Source of the DNA: Prevotella sp.
GTDB taxonomy: Bacteria; Bacteroidota; Bacteroidia; Bacteroidales; Bacteroidaceae
DNA: 42,207 nt
Reading direction: 5' to 3'
Assembly: GCA_017470055.1 (NCBI GenBank)
Contig: JAFUFD010000106.1
Coordinates: 1-42,207 of the forward strand
Part shown: positions 22,482-30,895 of the stretch, piece after piece
How the letters are laid out: every line of letters begins with the position of its first letter
Numbering within the stretch: the stretch's first letter is position 1
Translations under genes and position numbers: made by a program
Notes under the pieces: model-generated
What the model was told of the DNA's origin: nothing
Seen by the model: the letters and a program-made list of their open reading frames with translations, nothing else
The model's database searches: none

Positions 22482-24100
22482 TATGCTTTTCTGTCCAACA
22501 AGATCACGGTTGTACTCTTGTCTTTCATCGAAGGCATCGTCTCACCCACATCAGAGCCGACATAGGTAGGATCACAGATGGTGAACTTACGTCCGTCGAG
22601 CATGATATAGTCGCCCGGAACATCCTCCAGGAAGTTGACAGCCATCGCCAGATGACCAGGATAATACACCAAGACGACATCCAGTCCCACCAGATCCCTG
22701 ACTAAGTGAGAGAGGAGGATAGAACGGTCCTCACAGTCACAATAGGGATAGAAGATGGTCTCCTCGCCGAAGAAAGCACGGTCATAGCCCCATACGTCAT
22801 CGTCGAAGGCATAGAGCAGACAGCCCTGGTCGGGATTCTCCCGCTTGATGTCCACCGTTCCCTGTACCCACCAGTCTAACTGCTGCACCTTCTCTAAGGG
22901 TGACATACCATTCAGTTTGTCACGCATAGGCGGATAGAGTTGTGACGTGATACCTTTCTCCAACGGTGTATTGGCATACATTGCCCAACGTGTCATAAAG
23001 TTATTATCTGTATACGAGGAGGGATAGGTATCGTAGAAACTGATGTAGTTCTTGTTTGCCGTCACCGTAAAACTGAAATCCGGATTCCTCGGTGAGGTGA
23101 TGGTGCGCTCGATGGTAGGATTGTCAGAGAAATCCTGAATGGCGGAGATACGGAGTGACAGGGGACTCTCCTTGGGGAACTTCGCCTTACAGATAGACAA
23201 CTTGGCATCCTCTCCGATATTGTCGAGCAGGTAATAGCACTCACCATCTACATAGAAGAACGACCTCTTGAAGATGTTACACTGACTGGACACCAGGATA
23301 TAGAGGGTGCTGGCATCATGGGCGTATCGCATCTTATAGCCCGACTGGGCATACAGGAAGCCCATCACTAATGTAGCCTCGTTGGAGTGCTTGCCATAGA
23401 ATTTATCAGTCAACGCAAGCAGCATCTGGTAATACGCCCAATCAGAGAACTTATGGCTCTTACGCTCCTGCAAGCAGTCATAGAGCATGTTATCAAACTG
23501 GGGCTTGGTAAACTCCTCGATGGCATCAGCCACATCATCGCCACTCAGTCCCTTCAGACGGACACGGCAGTTGTCGCCTATGCGCACACGGCATTTGGTG
23601 CCGAAGACATCGAACTCCATATAGTCGTTAGCCTTCTCGGGCACGGGAATCACCTCGGCAAGGGGCTGGGGCTGTTTGGTAGCGGGAACAGGGGCTGCGA
23701 TAACCTGTTGTACGGCGAGGTTATCGTTGGTACGCTCACGCTTTTTCTTCTTAGCCTCTTTCTTCGCCTGTTTCTCAGCCTCCTTCTGCGGGTCTTTCTT
23801 CCCACCACCGAACAGTTTGCTGAACCATGAGGCGGTCTCATCCTCAAACTCAGGTGTGATCATAGGACCCACCCTCTCCTCCTCTGGAATCTGGACAGGC
23901 GGCTCGGCACCAAACTCCTCCCATGCCTCACGGACAAACTGGGCATACTCGGCAAGTGCCTTCTTGCGGAAGTCAGCATATTCTTTCTTCGCCTTGTTCT
24001 TGAAAGCCTCAAAGTCCTGGCGGAAATTCTTATTCTGAGCCTGCGTGGGTAATACCATGGCAAGCATCAGCAGTTGGATAATGAAGAACTTTCTATTCAT
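22481..24100 (-). CDS. Exported protein with C-terminal transglutaminase-like domain
   Basis: A 539-residue exported protein. Signal peptide 1-21. Residues 25-125 are helical and highly charged (a Lys/Glu/Ala coiled-coil-like stretch with QKEAEKQAKKEAKKKKRER). A middle beta-rich region follows. The C-terminal part is transglutaminase-like: YCDCEDRSILLSHLVRDL with likely nucleophile Cys456 (Cys-Glu-Asp-Arg-Ser), His483 in YYPGHLAMAV, and Asp510 in ICDPTY, the Cys-His-Asp order of that superfamily. It may be a peptidase or an inactive scaffold; target unknown. It follows the 24121-24786 gene by 20 bp and is probably in the same transcript. Confidence 0.8.
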   Translation of the reverse strand: MNRKFFIIQLLMLAMVLPTQAQNKNFRQDFEAFKNKAKKEYADFRKKALAEYAQFVREAWEEFGAEPPVQIPEEERVGPMITPEFEDETASWFSKLFGGGKKDPQKEAEKQAKKEAKKKKRERTNDNLAVQQVIAAPVPATKQPQPLAEVIPVPEKANDYMEFDVFGTKCRVRIGDNCRVRLKGLSGDDVADAIEEFTKPQFDNMLYDCLQERKSHKFSDWAYYQMLLALTDKFYGKHSNEATLVMGFLYAQSGYKMRYAHDASTLYILVSSQCNIFKRSFFYVDGECYYLLDNIGEDAKLSICKAKFPKESPLSLRISAIQDFSDNPTIERTITSPRNPDFSFTVTANKNYISFYDTYPSSYTDNNFMTRWAMYANTPLEKGITSQLYPPMRDKLNGMSPLEKVQQLDWWVQGTVDIKRENPDQGCLLYAFDDDVWGYDRAFFGEETIFYPYCDCEDRSILLSHLVRDLVGLDVVLVYYPGHLAMAVNFLEDVPGDYIMLDGRKFTICDPTYVGSDVGETMPSMKDKSTTVILLDRKA

Positions 24101-24120
24101 GTATCCCCAGAGTTAACTCA

Positions 24121-24786
24121 TTAATCCTTACCTAAATAAGCCTTCAACTCCTCGCTCAGTTCTTTCCCGTTCTTCTCCAACTCTGCACGGATAGCCTCCT
24201 TGGCTATCTCCTGAATGGCTGTGGTCTTGGTGACCACACGTACCATCACCTCCTTGTTCTTGTTCTTCAACTCACGGGTAACGACCAGTGGAGTCTGCAA
24301 GCGACCCAACTTCTGCGAGAAGATGGTCTTGTTCTCCAGCATCGTTGTCGTGATAGAGGCGGCCTGGTCGTCAGCGAGCATCTTGTTTGCTACCAAGTTA
24401 TCGACAATACCCGTTGCCTCAGAACTGATCTTGCTAGCAAGGTTCATACGTGCCAGTTCGGTAGCCTGTATCTGGGCAGCGACGAAGTTCTCGGCTGTCG
24501 CGCGCCCCTCGCCGTCGTAGTAGAGGGCATTCATATCGTCGTCGTACTGCTCCAGGAACATATACAAACGGTTGACTTGCTTCTCTAAAGGCAGTCCACC
24601 AGGAGACACGGTCCATCCCTCCTTCGTCAGTCGCTTTGCCTCTTTCTTTGCGTCCTTCGACACACCTTCTTTCTTTAACGCAGTCTTGTTCTCCTTCAGT
24701 CTTTGCTGTACTGAACTCTGACCCATTGCGCTCATAGAGAATGTCAGCGCAACAAACATCACAAGAAATTTCATTGTTTTCATCAT
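24121..24786 (-). CDS. Exported protein of unknown function, helical
   Basis: Unrecognised 221-residue exported protein. Signal peptide in MMKTMKFLVMFVALTFSMSAMGQ; the ATG choice (24786, 24783 or 24774) is not certain. The mature part is mostly helix, with a Lys-rich start (QQRLKENKTALKKEGVSKDAKKEAKRL), a central AAQIQATELARMNLASKISSEATGIVDNLVANKM and a beta segment (TPLVVTRELKNKNKEVMVRVVTKTTA). The AQxxAxxxAR.NLA pattern recalls LPP20/FlgT-like envelope domains, but this is a weak reading. A promoter precedes it at 24850-24881. Pairs with the transglutaminase-like gene. Confidence 0.68.
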   Translation of the reverse strand: MMKTMKFLVMFVALTFSMSAMGQSSVQQRLKENKTALKKEGVSKDAKKEAKRLTKEGWTVSPGGLPLEKQVNRLYMFLEQYDDDMNALYYDGEGRATAENFVAAQIQATELARMNLASKISSEATGIVDNLVANKMLADDQAASITTTMLENKTIFSQKLGRLQTPLVVTRELKNKNKEVMVRVVTKTTAIQEIAKEAIRAELEKNGKELSEELKAYLGKD

Positions 24787-24849
24787 TCCTTATTGGTTTT
24801 ACAAAAATATTAGCCTTAGATTTTATAGAAATCTATGAGTCCTCGAATG

Positions 24850-24881
24850 CAAAGATAAGGATAAGTAGAGAAAGTGCCAAA
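24850..24881 (-). promoter_or_regulatory. Promoter of the 24121-24786 / 22481-24100 pair
   Basis: The minus strand reads TTTG (24881-24878), 20 nt, TATCTTTG (24857-24850). The -33 box sits within an inverted repeat (AAAGTGCCAAA 24871-24881 and TTTGGTACTTT), which could be an operator or the end of the preceding transcript. Confidence 0.65.
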
Positions 24882-24960
24882 TTTTTTTGGTACTTTTTTA
24901 CGTTGACTATCGCCTCGAACTTGTCAAAAGACGAGAAATCTGACAAGGGAGAACAAGTTA

Positions 24961-26607
24961 CTATTCTGGAGCAGTATACCGTTCACCAGCCTCCTTCACA
25001 AGCCGGCGGGCAAAGGGCTGAGGATAGCCGGGACGCTCCACCGTCGCTCCTAAGCCATATTTACTACGCTTGAACTGTCCGTTCTCATCCACTGGTTTTC
25101 GTGCCATATCATTATGACGGACGATGAGGAATATCGCCAACTGCTTCCAGCGAGCCAGCATCTGCTGCGCCTGCTGGATGCTGTAGTCATTGAGGTACTG
25201 CCGCATCTCACCAGATGCCATCCCCTTTACCTTCGCCTCTATCTGAGGCTGTTGCGTCAGATAGGCATGCTGCAAGGAGTCACGCACCTGCTGCAGGTCA
25301 GGGAACAAAGCCGAGTAACGAGGATATACCATATTGCTCACCCAGTTGCATACCCAGAAAGCACTCTTGTCTGAGAAGGTCACATCATCAGCCCCTGGCG
25401 CATTGAAGCACTCGGGACGACGGGTCATCGAGCAATAGACGGGGACGTAGGCGATCATGTTGGCGTCGTCGTTGCCAAACCAGAAGCAGCCCCCCACCTC
25501 ACGAGGTAACCAGGAACGCATCTGGGAGACAAAGGAGAATGCCGTCTGCTGCGTAGACACTGGACGCTCGTTGAAGTATTTCTTCCCGTCCACCTTATAA
25601 TATAAGGGGGTTGGACGATACGGCATCTGCCAGATACCGCCACCAATATCCGTAGAGTCGATCTCCATCGCCGTTCCCTCGAAATGGTTACGCATATCAT
25701 TCATCACATCCTCGACACTCACTTTTTGGTCGGGAACGACCCAAAGGGGCATGTCCTCCGCCTCCTTATCGAGACCAAGTACCCATGGCAGGTAACGGTC
25801 CATGCCTTTCTTATGACGGTTGAAGAAACTCCAGGCACGTGCGTCACAGATACGACGACCCGAGAAATCGGGGAAGGCATAGGTGTTCTTCCAAGAGAAC
25901 TCCTCGTCCTTGCCTGTGAACCACCCTCTCTTACGGGCATACTTGATGACATTCTTCGAGTAGAGCACGTTCTGCTTGTCTTTCTGGTCAAACACCCCTA
26001 TCCTACTCTGGTTGGCATGCGCGCAGATTGCCTCATCGGGAATACGGACGGCGACCCATACGGTACGCTCCTTAGACACCTGGCGGTCTGGACCGCATCC
26101 CTGCATCTCCAATATCCAAGCCTCGTTAGGGTCACAGATGGTAAAGGTCTCGCCTTCTGAGTAATAGCCATACTGCTCCACCAAGTCCGTCATGATCTGA
26201 ATTGCCTCCCGTGCCGACTTCGCACGCTGCAGGGTAATATAGATCAGGGAACCGTAGTCGATGATACCCGTGGAGTCAACCATCTCCTCACGACCACCAT
26301 AGGTCGTCTCACCGATAGTCACCTGCCACTCGTTGATATTCCCCACGACATTATAGGTCTCCAAAGCCTCGTCTATCTCGCCAAGGTATTTATTGGTGTC
26401 CCACTCATACACCTGACGCTTGTCGCCCTTCTGGTGCTTGGCGGCAGGATAATGGTACAGGGGCATATAGGCACCGTAGGAGTCTGCGTTATAACTACAG
26501 ATCACGGAACCGTCGGTACTTGCCTTCTTACCTACGATGAAATTGGTACAGGCATCGCCTGCCGCCGCTAAACAGACAATCGTTGTCAATAACAATACTC
26601 TCTTCAT
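24961..26607 (-). CDS. Exported dipeptidase, peptidase family C69
   Basis: A 548-residue N-terminal-nucleophile peptidase of the PepD/C69 family. The signal/propeptide MKRVLLLTTIVCLAAAGDA precedes Cys20 (CTNFIVGKKAS), which becomes the N-terminal nucleophile on cleavage. Family features: GSVICSYNADSYG, GNINEWQVTIGETTYGGRE and the EGETFTICDPNEAWILEMQGCG segment, followed by ANQSRIG. Probably hydrolyses dipeptides in the periplasm as part of peptide feeding. It is 3 bp after the M23 gene and last in the 29336-24961 operon. Confidence 0.9.
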   Translation of the reverse strand: MKRVLLLTTIVCLAAAGDACTNFIVGKKASTDGSVICSYNADSYGAYMPLYHYPAAKHQKGDKRQVYEWDTNKYLGEIDEALETYNVVGNINEWQVTIGETTYGGREEMVDSTGIIDYGSLIYITLQRAKSAREAIQIMTDLVEQYGYYSEGETFTICDPNEAWILEMQGCGPDRQVSKERTVWVAVRIPDEAICAHANQSRIGVFDQKDKQNVLYSKNVIKYARKRGWFTGKDEEFSWKNTYAFPDFSGRRICDARAWSFFNRHKKGMDRYLPWVLGLDKEAEDMPLWVVPDQKVSVEDVMNDMRNHFEGTAMEIDSTDIGGGIWQMPYRPTPLYYKVDGKKYFNERPVSTQQTAFSFVSQMRSWLPREVGGCFWFGNDDANMIAYVPVYCSMTRRPECFNAPGADDVTFSDKSAFWVCNWVSNMVYPRYSALFPDLQQVRDSLQHAYLTQQPQIEAKVKGMASGEMRQYLNDYSIQQAQQMLARWKQLAIFLIVRHNDMARKPVDENGQFKRSKYGLGATVERPGYPQPFARRLVKEAGERYTAPE

Positions 26608-26610
26608 AGT

Positions 26611-27993
26611 CTATTCTTGTTTTAATTTCAATTCATAACTGGCTCCCAACTCTCGGATGCGGGTGGTAATCCATCCGTCTTGACAGACACCTCCCATGTC
26701 ATGACCACCACTGTCGATATAGAGGCGGGAAGTGTCCACCCCATGGGGAATGGCGATACTCAATTCCACCCATCCGAACAAAGGACACGCCTGCTGGGCA
26801 AAGGTATAACGCTTTGACAGGCTCCCCTCCTCTACTTTCGGAATGACGACGGTTCCCTCCTCCACCATACCCGCAGGTATCGTCAGTTGCATACCCGGCA
26901 AGGATATCAGGGAAAGACGGTCGTAACAGACATTGTAACGCTGTGGAGGTACCGTGGGGATTGGCATCTCTTTTCCTATCACCGTAAACTCATAATGCGA
27001 CTCGTTGCCTGTATAGTCACGCAGGATATAGCGTATCTGGTAAGGGCGTTCCTCATTAAAAACAACATAACCGTCGTTCTCGTCAGCCTGTAGGATAGGC
27101 AGCGTGACACCTTTGGGAATATACGAGCGCATATACCATGTCTTATAGTGTAGCCAGTGGTCATAGTCGCCCCATGAGTTCACTTGTCGGTTGCTGTAGA
27201 CAGGGATGCGCCCCACATTGGCACGGAACACCTCCTGACCGTCTACCAGAAGGATGGTCTCACGAATACCATAATGGTTATAAACTCCCTGCATATAGTC
27301 GTCAGCCCATAAAGCGAAGCCTACCTTTCCCCAGGCCGTAAACTCCTGGTCCAGACGATGGGACGAGAACCCAAAGGTCTGTTTTCCACTTCCGCCGTTG
27401 AACACGCCCTTCCCCCTCACTGGACATGCCATGAAACTATGCGCCTGCGGCGCCACCGAGTCATTCACGTAAGGAGCGATGAAGTCCAACGGGTCCATCA
27501 TATCCCAAGTGCGAGTGTCATGGATTTCTAAATGAAGATGCGGTCCCGTACTATGTCCCGTATTACCACTGATGGCAATCAACTGCCCTTGGGACACAGG
27601 GAAGTCAAGGGGAGTAAAATGGAGGTCTATCTGCTCATCATGCCTGCCAGTACGCTTGACCATCCGCTCCAATTTCGGAGAGAAACGCCTCAGATGACAA
27701 TAGATACTGGTATAGCCCTCAGGATGGGTGACATAGACGGCATTGCCAAAGCCATACAGCCCAACGGTCAGGCGACTCACATAGCCATCGCCAATGGCAT
27801 AGATATGCTTGCCCTCCACATTGTCTGTCTTGATGTCTAATCCCCCATGGAAATGGTTGGGACGGGGCTCACCAAAATTACCCGCCAGTGTGATCTTGTA
27901 ATCCACTGGCGAGTGATATTGCACACTGGCACTAAGAGGATTAGCAAACAGCCAATACCCGATGCCCAATACCCAACACCTAATATTTAGCAT
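26611..27993 (-). CDS. Exported M23 (LytM/lysostaphin-type) metallopeptidase
   Basis: A 460-residue murein endopeptidase-like protein. After the signal (WVLGIGYWLFANPLSA) comes the M23 domain at about 28-170: NHFHGGLDIKT with zinc ligands His49 and Asp53, and GPHLHLEIHD with His152 and His154. The domain is N-terminal, with an insertion (KRTGRHDEQIDLHFTPLDFPV) before the second half. About 290 residues of beta-rich sequence follow. Cuts or senses peptidoglycan cross-bridges in the periplasm. The first codons overlap the end of nadC by 7 bp and are coded by near-repetitive GGGTATTGG DNA (about 27950-27985). Confidence 0.88.
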   Translation of the reverse strand: MLNIRCWVLGIGYWLFANPLSASVQYHSPVDYKITLAGNFGEPRPNHFHGGLDIKTDNVEGKHIYAIGDGYVSRLTVGLYGFGNAVYVTHPEGYTSIYCHLRRFSPKLERMVKRTGRHDEQIDLHFTPLDFPVSQGQLIAISGNTGHSTGPHLHLEIHDTRTWDMMDPLDFIAPYVNDSVAPQAHSFMACPVRGKGVFNGGSGKQTFGFSSHRLDQEFTAWGKVGFALWADDYMQGVYNHYGIRETILLVDGQEVFRANVGRIPVYSNRQVNSWGDYDHWLHYKTWYMRSYIPKGVTLPILQADENDGYVVFNEERPYQIRYILRDYTGNESHYEFTVIGKEMPIPTVPPQRYNVCYDRLSLISLPGMQLTIPAGMVEEGTVVIPKVEEGSLSKRYTFAQQACPLFGWVELSIAIPHGVDTSRLYIDSGGHDMGGVCQDGWITTRIRELGASYELKLKQE

Positions 27994-28835
27994 GCCTTGA
28001 AACTCATGTCGAGTCCTTTGACAGAGTGTGTCAAAGCACCCACAGAGATAAAGTCAACGCCCTGCTCGGCATAGTCACGGATGGAATCAAAGGTAATACC
28101 ACCACTCGACTCCGTCTCGTAACGACCAGCAATCAGGTCGACTGCCTTCTTCGTGTCAGGCACAGAGAAGTTATCGAGCATGATACGGTCCACGCCACCA
28201 TGGTCAAGCACCTGTTGCAACTCATCGAAAGAACGGACCTCTATCTCAATCTTCAAGTTGAGTCCCTTCTCTTGCAGATACTGATGGCAACGGTCGATGG
28301 CATTGACGATACCTCCTGCGAAATCTACATGATTGTCTTTCAGCAAGATCATGTCAAACAGTCCGATACGATGGTTCACACCACCACCTATCTTCACTGC
28401 CTGCTTCTCCAGCATACGCATACCTGGCGTTGTCTTGCGAGTATCCAACACCCGGGTATGAGTACCCTTGAGACGCTCCACATAACAGTTTGTCATCGTG
28501 GCGATACCACTCATACGCTGCATGATGTTCAGCATCAGACGCTCGGTCTGCAACAGCGAACGGACACGACCCGTGACGATCATAGCGATGTCGCCCTTCC
28601 GCACCTTCGCACCATCCCCTATCAGCACTTCTACCTGCATCTCTGGGTCGAAACGGCGGAACACCTCTTTAGCCACTTCCACACCAGCAAGGATGCCATC
28701 CTCCTTGATAAGCAGATGCGACTTACCCATCGCATCCGCAGGAATACAGCATAAAGTGGTATGGTCGCCATCTCCGATATCCTCCGCAAACGAGAGGTCG
28801 ATCAGACGGTCCACTAACTCTTCTACACTTAACAT
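27987..28835 (-). CDS. nadC: Nicotinate-nucleotide diphosphorylase (carboxylating)
   Basis: A 282-residue quinolinate phosphoribosyltransferase, which makes nicotinate mononucleotide from quinolinate and PRPP in de novo NAD synthesis. Signature stretches: AEDIGDGDHTTLCCIP at the N-terminus, TRKTTPGMRMLEKQAVKIGGG with its conserved Arg/Lys residues, HRIGLFDMILLKDNHVD, then IEIEVRSFDELQQVL and VDRIMLDNFS for the barrel. Length is normal. It is 3 bp after the barrel protein gene, so probably transcribed with it. Confidence 0.96.
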   Translation of the reverse strand: MLSVEELVDRLIDLSFAEDIGDGDHTTLCCIPADAMGKSHLLIKEDGILAGVEVAKEVFRRFDPEMQVEVLIGDGAKVRKGDIAMIVTGRVRSLLQTERLMLNIMQRMSGIATMTNCYVERLKGTHTRVLDTRKTTPGMRMLEKQAVKIGGGVNHRIGLFDMILLKDNHVDFAGGIVNAIDRCHQYLQEKGLNLKIEIEVRSFDELQQVLDHGGVDRIMLDNFSVPDTKKAVDLIAGRYETESSGGITFDSIRDYAEQGVDFISVGALTHSVKGLDMSFKAC

Positions 28836-28838
28836 AGG

Positions 28839-29336
28839 CTATTTCTTGATTTTATATTGATCTTTAAACAGATAGATACCGATACCTACGCCCAGTCCAA
28901 AGGCGGAGTTATCAAAGTTCTTCGTGGAGAAATCCATATACAGTTCCGGCTCTATAGTCACCGTACGACTGACGAAGAAGGCATAGCCTAACTGCACACC
29001 AGGCAGGAAATCGTTATAGTCGTCCGTATGCTGGTACTTCAGAGAGGCACCTAAATAGAGTCCGTTCTGAATGATGTAATACCGTGCGCCTGCGCCAAGA
29101 ACTAAAACGTCTGGGGTATCCTCCAAGTGGCTATAACCAACCTGTGCCGTAGCCATCAGGTTGTCGGCAAACAAATAACCTGCCTTGGCATTGACTCCGA
29201 AATGGAACTTCTTTGCCTGGCTGCTGATATCAATACTGGAAAGGGAAGCGCCAAGATATGCCTTTCCCTGCTCAAACTGTGCGTTGGCAGTCAATGAGGC
29301 TGCTAAAACGGTGAGTAATAAAAATACTTTCTTCAT
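28839..29336 (-). CDS. Small outer-membrane beta-barrel protein
   Basis: A 165-residue exported protein with a signal peptide (1-20, ANA|QF) and eight or so alternating amphipathic strands: AYLGASLSSIDI, FHFGVNAKAGYLF, LMATAQVGYSHL, VLVLGAGARYYII, GLYLGASLKYQHT, LPGVQLGYAFFV, VTIEPELYMDF and FGLGVGIGIYLF. Strand number and length suggest an OmpX/OmpA-type eight-stranded barrel in the outer membrane. Function unknown. It heads the operon with nadC, M23 and C69 genes. Confidence 0.85.
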   Translation of the reverse strand: MKKVFLLLTVLAASLTANAQFEQGKAYLGASLSSIDISSQAKKFHFGVNAKAGYLFADNLMATAQVGYSHLEDTPDVLVLGAGARYYIIQNGLYLGASLKYQHTDDYNDFLPGVQLGYAFFVSRTVTIEPELYMDFSTKNFDNSAFGLGVGIGIYLFKDQYKIKK

Positions 29337-29352
29337 AATGATATAATTTACT

Positions 29353-30810
29353 TCAATTTTTCAATTCTTTCCTATACCATAAGCAGAACCATATCAGTGC
29401 CACGACGAAGCAAATGCCTCCCAAAGTGTAGCCGATAGGCTCAGGAAGATGGAACGCCTGCTTGGACACAAACAGGAACGTGGAGCATACCGTTGTCATA
29501 AAGAGGGCTGGAATCAGCGTGATGACATACGGTTTCTTCTTCCGTACGAGATAGACGGTCAGTGTCCATAGCGTGAAGACGGATAATGCTTGGTTACTCC
29601 AGCCGAAATACTGCCAGATGGTGTTGAAGCCGTCGGGGTTCTCAATCTGCCAGATCAACATGGCGATAGAGGCAGCGAACATCGGGACACAGATATACAG
29701 ACGCTTCACGATAGGACGCTGGTCGAGTCTCAACCACTCGGCAACAATCAGACGACCTGAGCGGAATGCAGTGTCACCACTGGTGATCGGGGCTGCTACC
29801 ACACCTAACATGGCGAGGATGGCTCCTACGACACCTAACCAGTCGTTGCAGACCAGGTTCACTACGGCAGGGGCTGAGGTGAAGAAACCTTTGTCGGCTC
29901 CCGCTATCAACTCATAACCTGGTGTCGGACTGCCATAGAAGAACCAAGACGATACCGTTGCCCATATCAAGGCAACCACTCCTTCCGTAATCATCGCTCC
30001 ATAGAAAACGGGGCGCCCCATGTGCTCTGACTTCACGCAACGAGCCATCAACGGGCTCTGGGTAGCATGGAAGCCACTGATGGCACCACAGGCTATGGTG
30101 ATAAACAAGGCTGGGAAAATGGCATCCGTCCATTTCTCGGGCTGTGCCTCCGCTCCCATATTATAGAGGTGTGACCATAATTCGGGCAACTGAGGCCATT
30201 TGACATACAATACCACCATCAAGGCTCCTGCCATAAACAACAGGGAGAAGGCAAACAAAGGATATATCTTGCCGATAATCTTGTCGATAGGCAGCATTGT
30301 GGCGATGATATAATAGACAAAGATAATACCTACCCACATCATCGTCTCACCACCAATGGAGTGCAGGATCTCTGCGGGACTATACACAAACACCGTACCA
30401 ACCATGATAAGCAACAGGACAGTGAACACCAGCATCACACCTTTCGTCGTCTTACCTAAATACTTTCCAATCAACTCGGGCAGTCCAGCACCCTCGTTAC
30501 GCATTGACAGCATACCCGACAGATAGTCGTGGGTGGCACCAGCGAAAATACATCCCAACACGATCCACAGATAGGCGACAGGACCGAACTTCGCTCCCAT
30601 GATGGCACCAAAGATAGGTCCCGTACCTGCGATGTTCAGAAACTGAATCATGAAAATCTTCCAGTTGGGAAGCACGATATAGTCCAGACCGTCTGACTTT
30701 GCCACGGCAGGGGTGACACGGTCGTCTGGATGGAAGATCTTCTCCACCAGTTTGCCATAGAAGAGATAGCCTAACAAAAGCGCTATCAAACTTAATGAAA
30801 ATGATATCAT
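29353..30810 (-). CDS. cstA: CstA-family peptide/pyruvate transporter
   Basis: A 485-residue multi-span inner-membrane transporter of the carbon-starvation protein A family. Start ATG 30810 (MISFSLSLIALLLGYLFYGKLVE); an open frame extends 330 bp upstream across the divergent promoter and into the GHL10 gene and is not coding. Family motifs: FLNIAGTGPIFGAIMGAKFGPVAYLWIVLGCIFAGATHDYLSG and SGFHATQSPLMARCV, then GVVAAPITSGDTAFRSGRLI. It is shorter than E. coli CstA, as is usual for the short form in Bacteroidales. Imports peptides or pyruvate. A -7 box lies at 30839-30846. Confidence 0.92.
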   Translation of the reverse strand: MISFSLSLIALLLGYLFYGKLVEKIFHPDDRVTPAVAKSDGLDYIVLPNWKIFMIQFLNIAGTGPIFGAIMGAKFGPVAYLWIVLGCIFAGATHDYLSGMLSMRNEGAGLPELIGKYLGKTTKGVMLVFTVLLLIMVGTVFVYSPAEILHSIGGETMMWVGIIFVYYIIATMLPIDKIIGKIYPLFAFSLLFMAGALMVVLYVKWPQLPELWSHLYNMGAEAQPEKWTDAIFPALFITIACGAISGFHATQSPLMARCVKSEHMGRPVFYGAMITEGVVALIWATVSSWFFYGSPTPGYELIAGADKGFFTSAPAVVNLVCNDWLGVVGAILAMLGVVAAPITSGDTAFRSGRLIVAEWLRLDQRPIVKRLYICVPMFAASIAMLIWQIENPDGFNTIWQYFGWSNQALSVFTLWTLTVYLVRKKKPYVITLIPALFMTTVCSTFLFVSKQAFHLPEPIGYTLGGICFVVALIWFCLWYRKELKN

Positions 30811-30838
30811 TCTTCTCTCTGTATTTAAAATCTTCCTG

Positions 30839-30875
30839 CAAAGGTAAACAATTTTTTTTATTTTTCGTATCTTTG
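30839..30875. promoter_or_regulatory. Divergent promoters of cstA and the GHL10 gene
   Basis: TACCTTTG on the minus strand (30846-30839) serves cstA; TATCTTTG on the plus strand (30868-30875) serves the GHL10 hydrolase. The two -7 boxes are 21 bp apart, back to back, across a T/A-rich spacer, so polymerase binding at one probably excludes the other. Confidence 0.6.
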
Positions 30876-30895
30876 CACCCAAAAATGAAGACATC

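Noticed and set aside
28026-28754. Long plus-strand ORF opposite nadC
   Set aside because: It is fully antisense to a clear nadC; its His/Thr/Gln-rich translation is the usual shadow of a coding strand.
29353-30810. cstA as truncated
   Set aside because: It is shorter than the E. coli protein, but the short form of about 480 residues is the usual one in Bacteroidales, and all core motifs are present.
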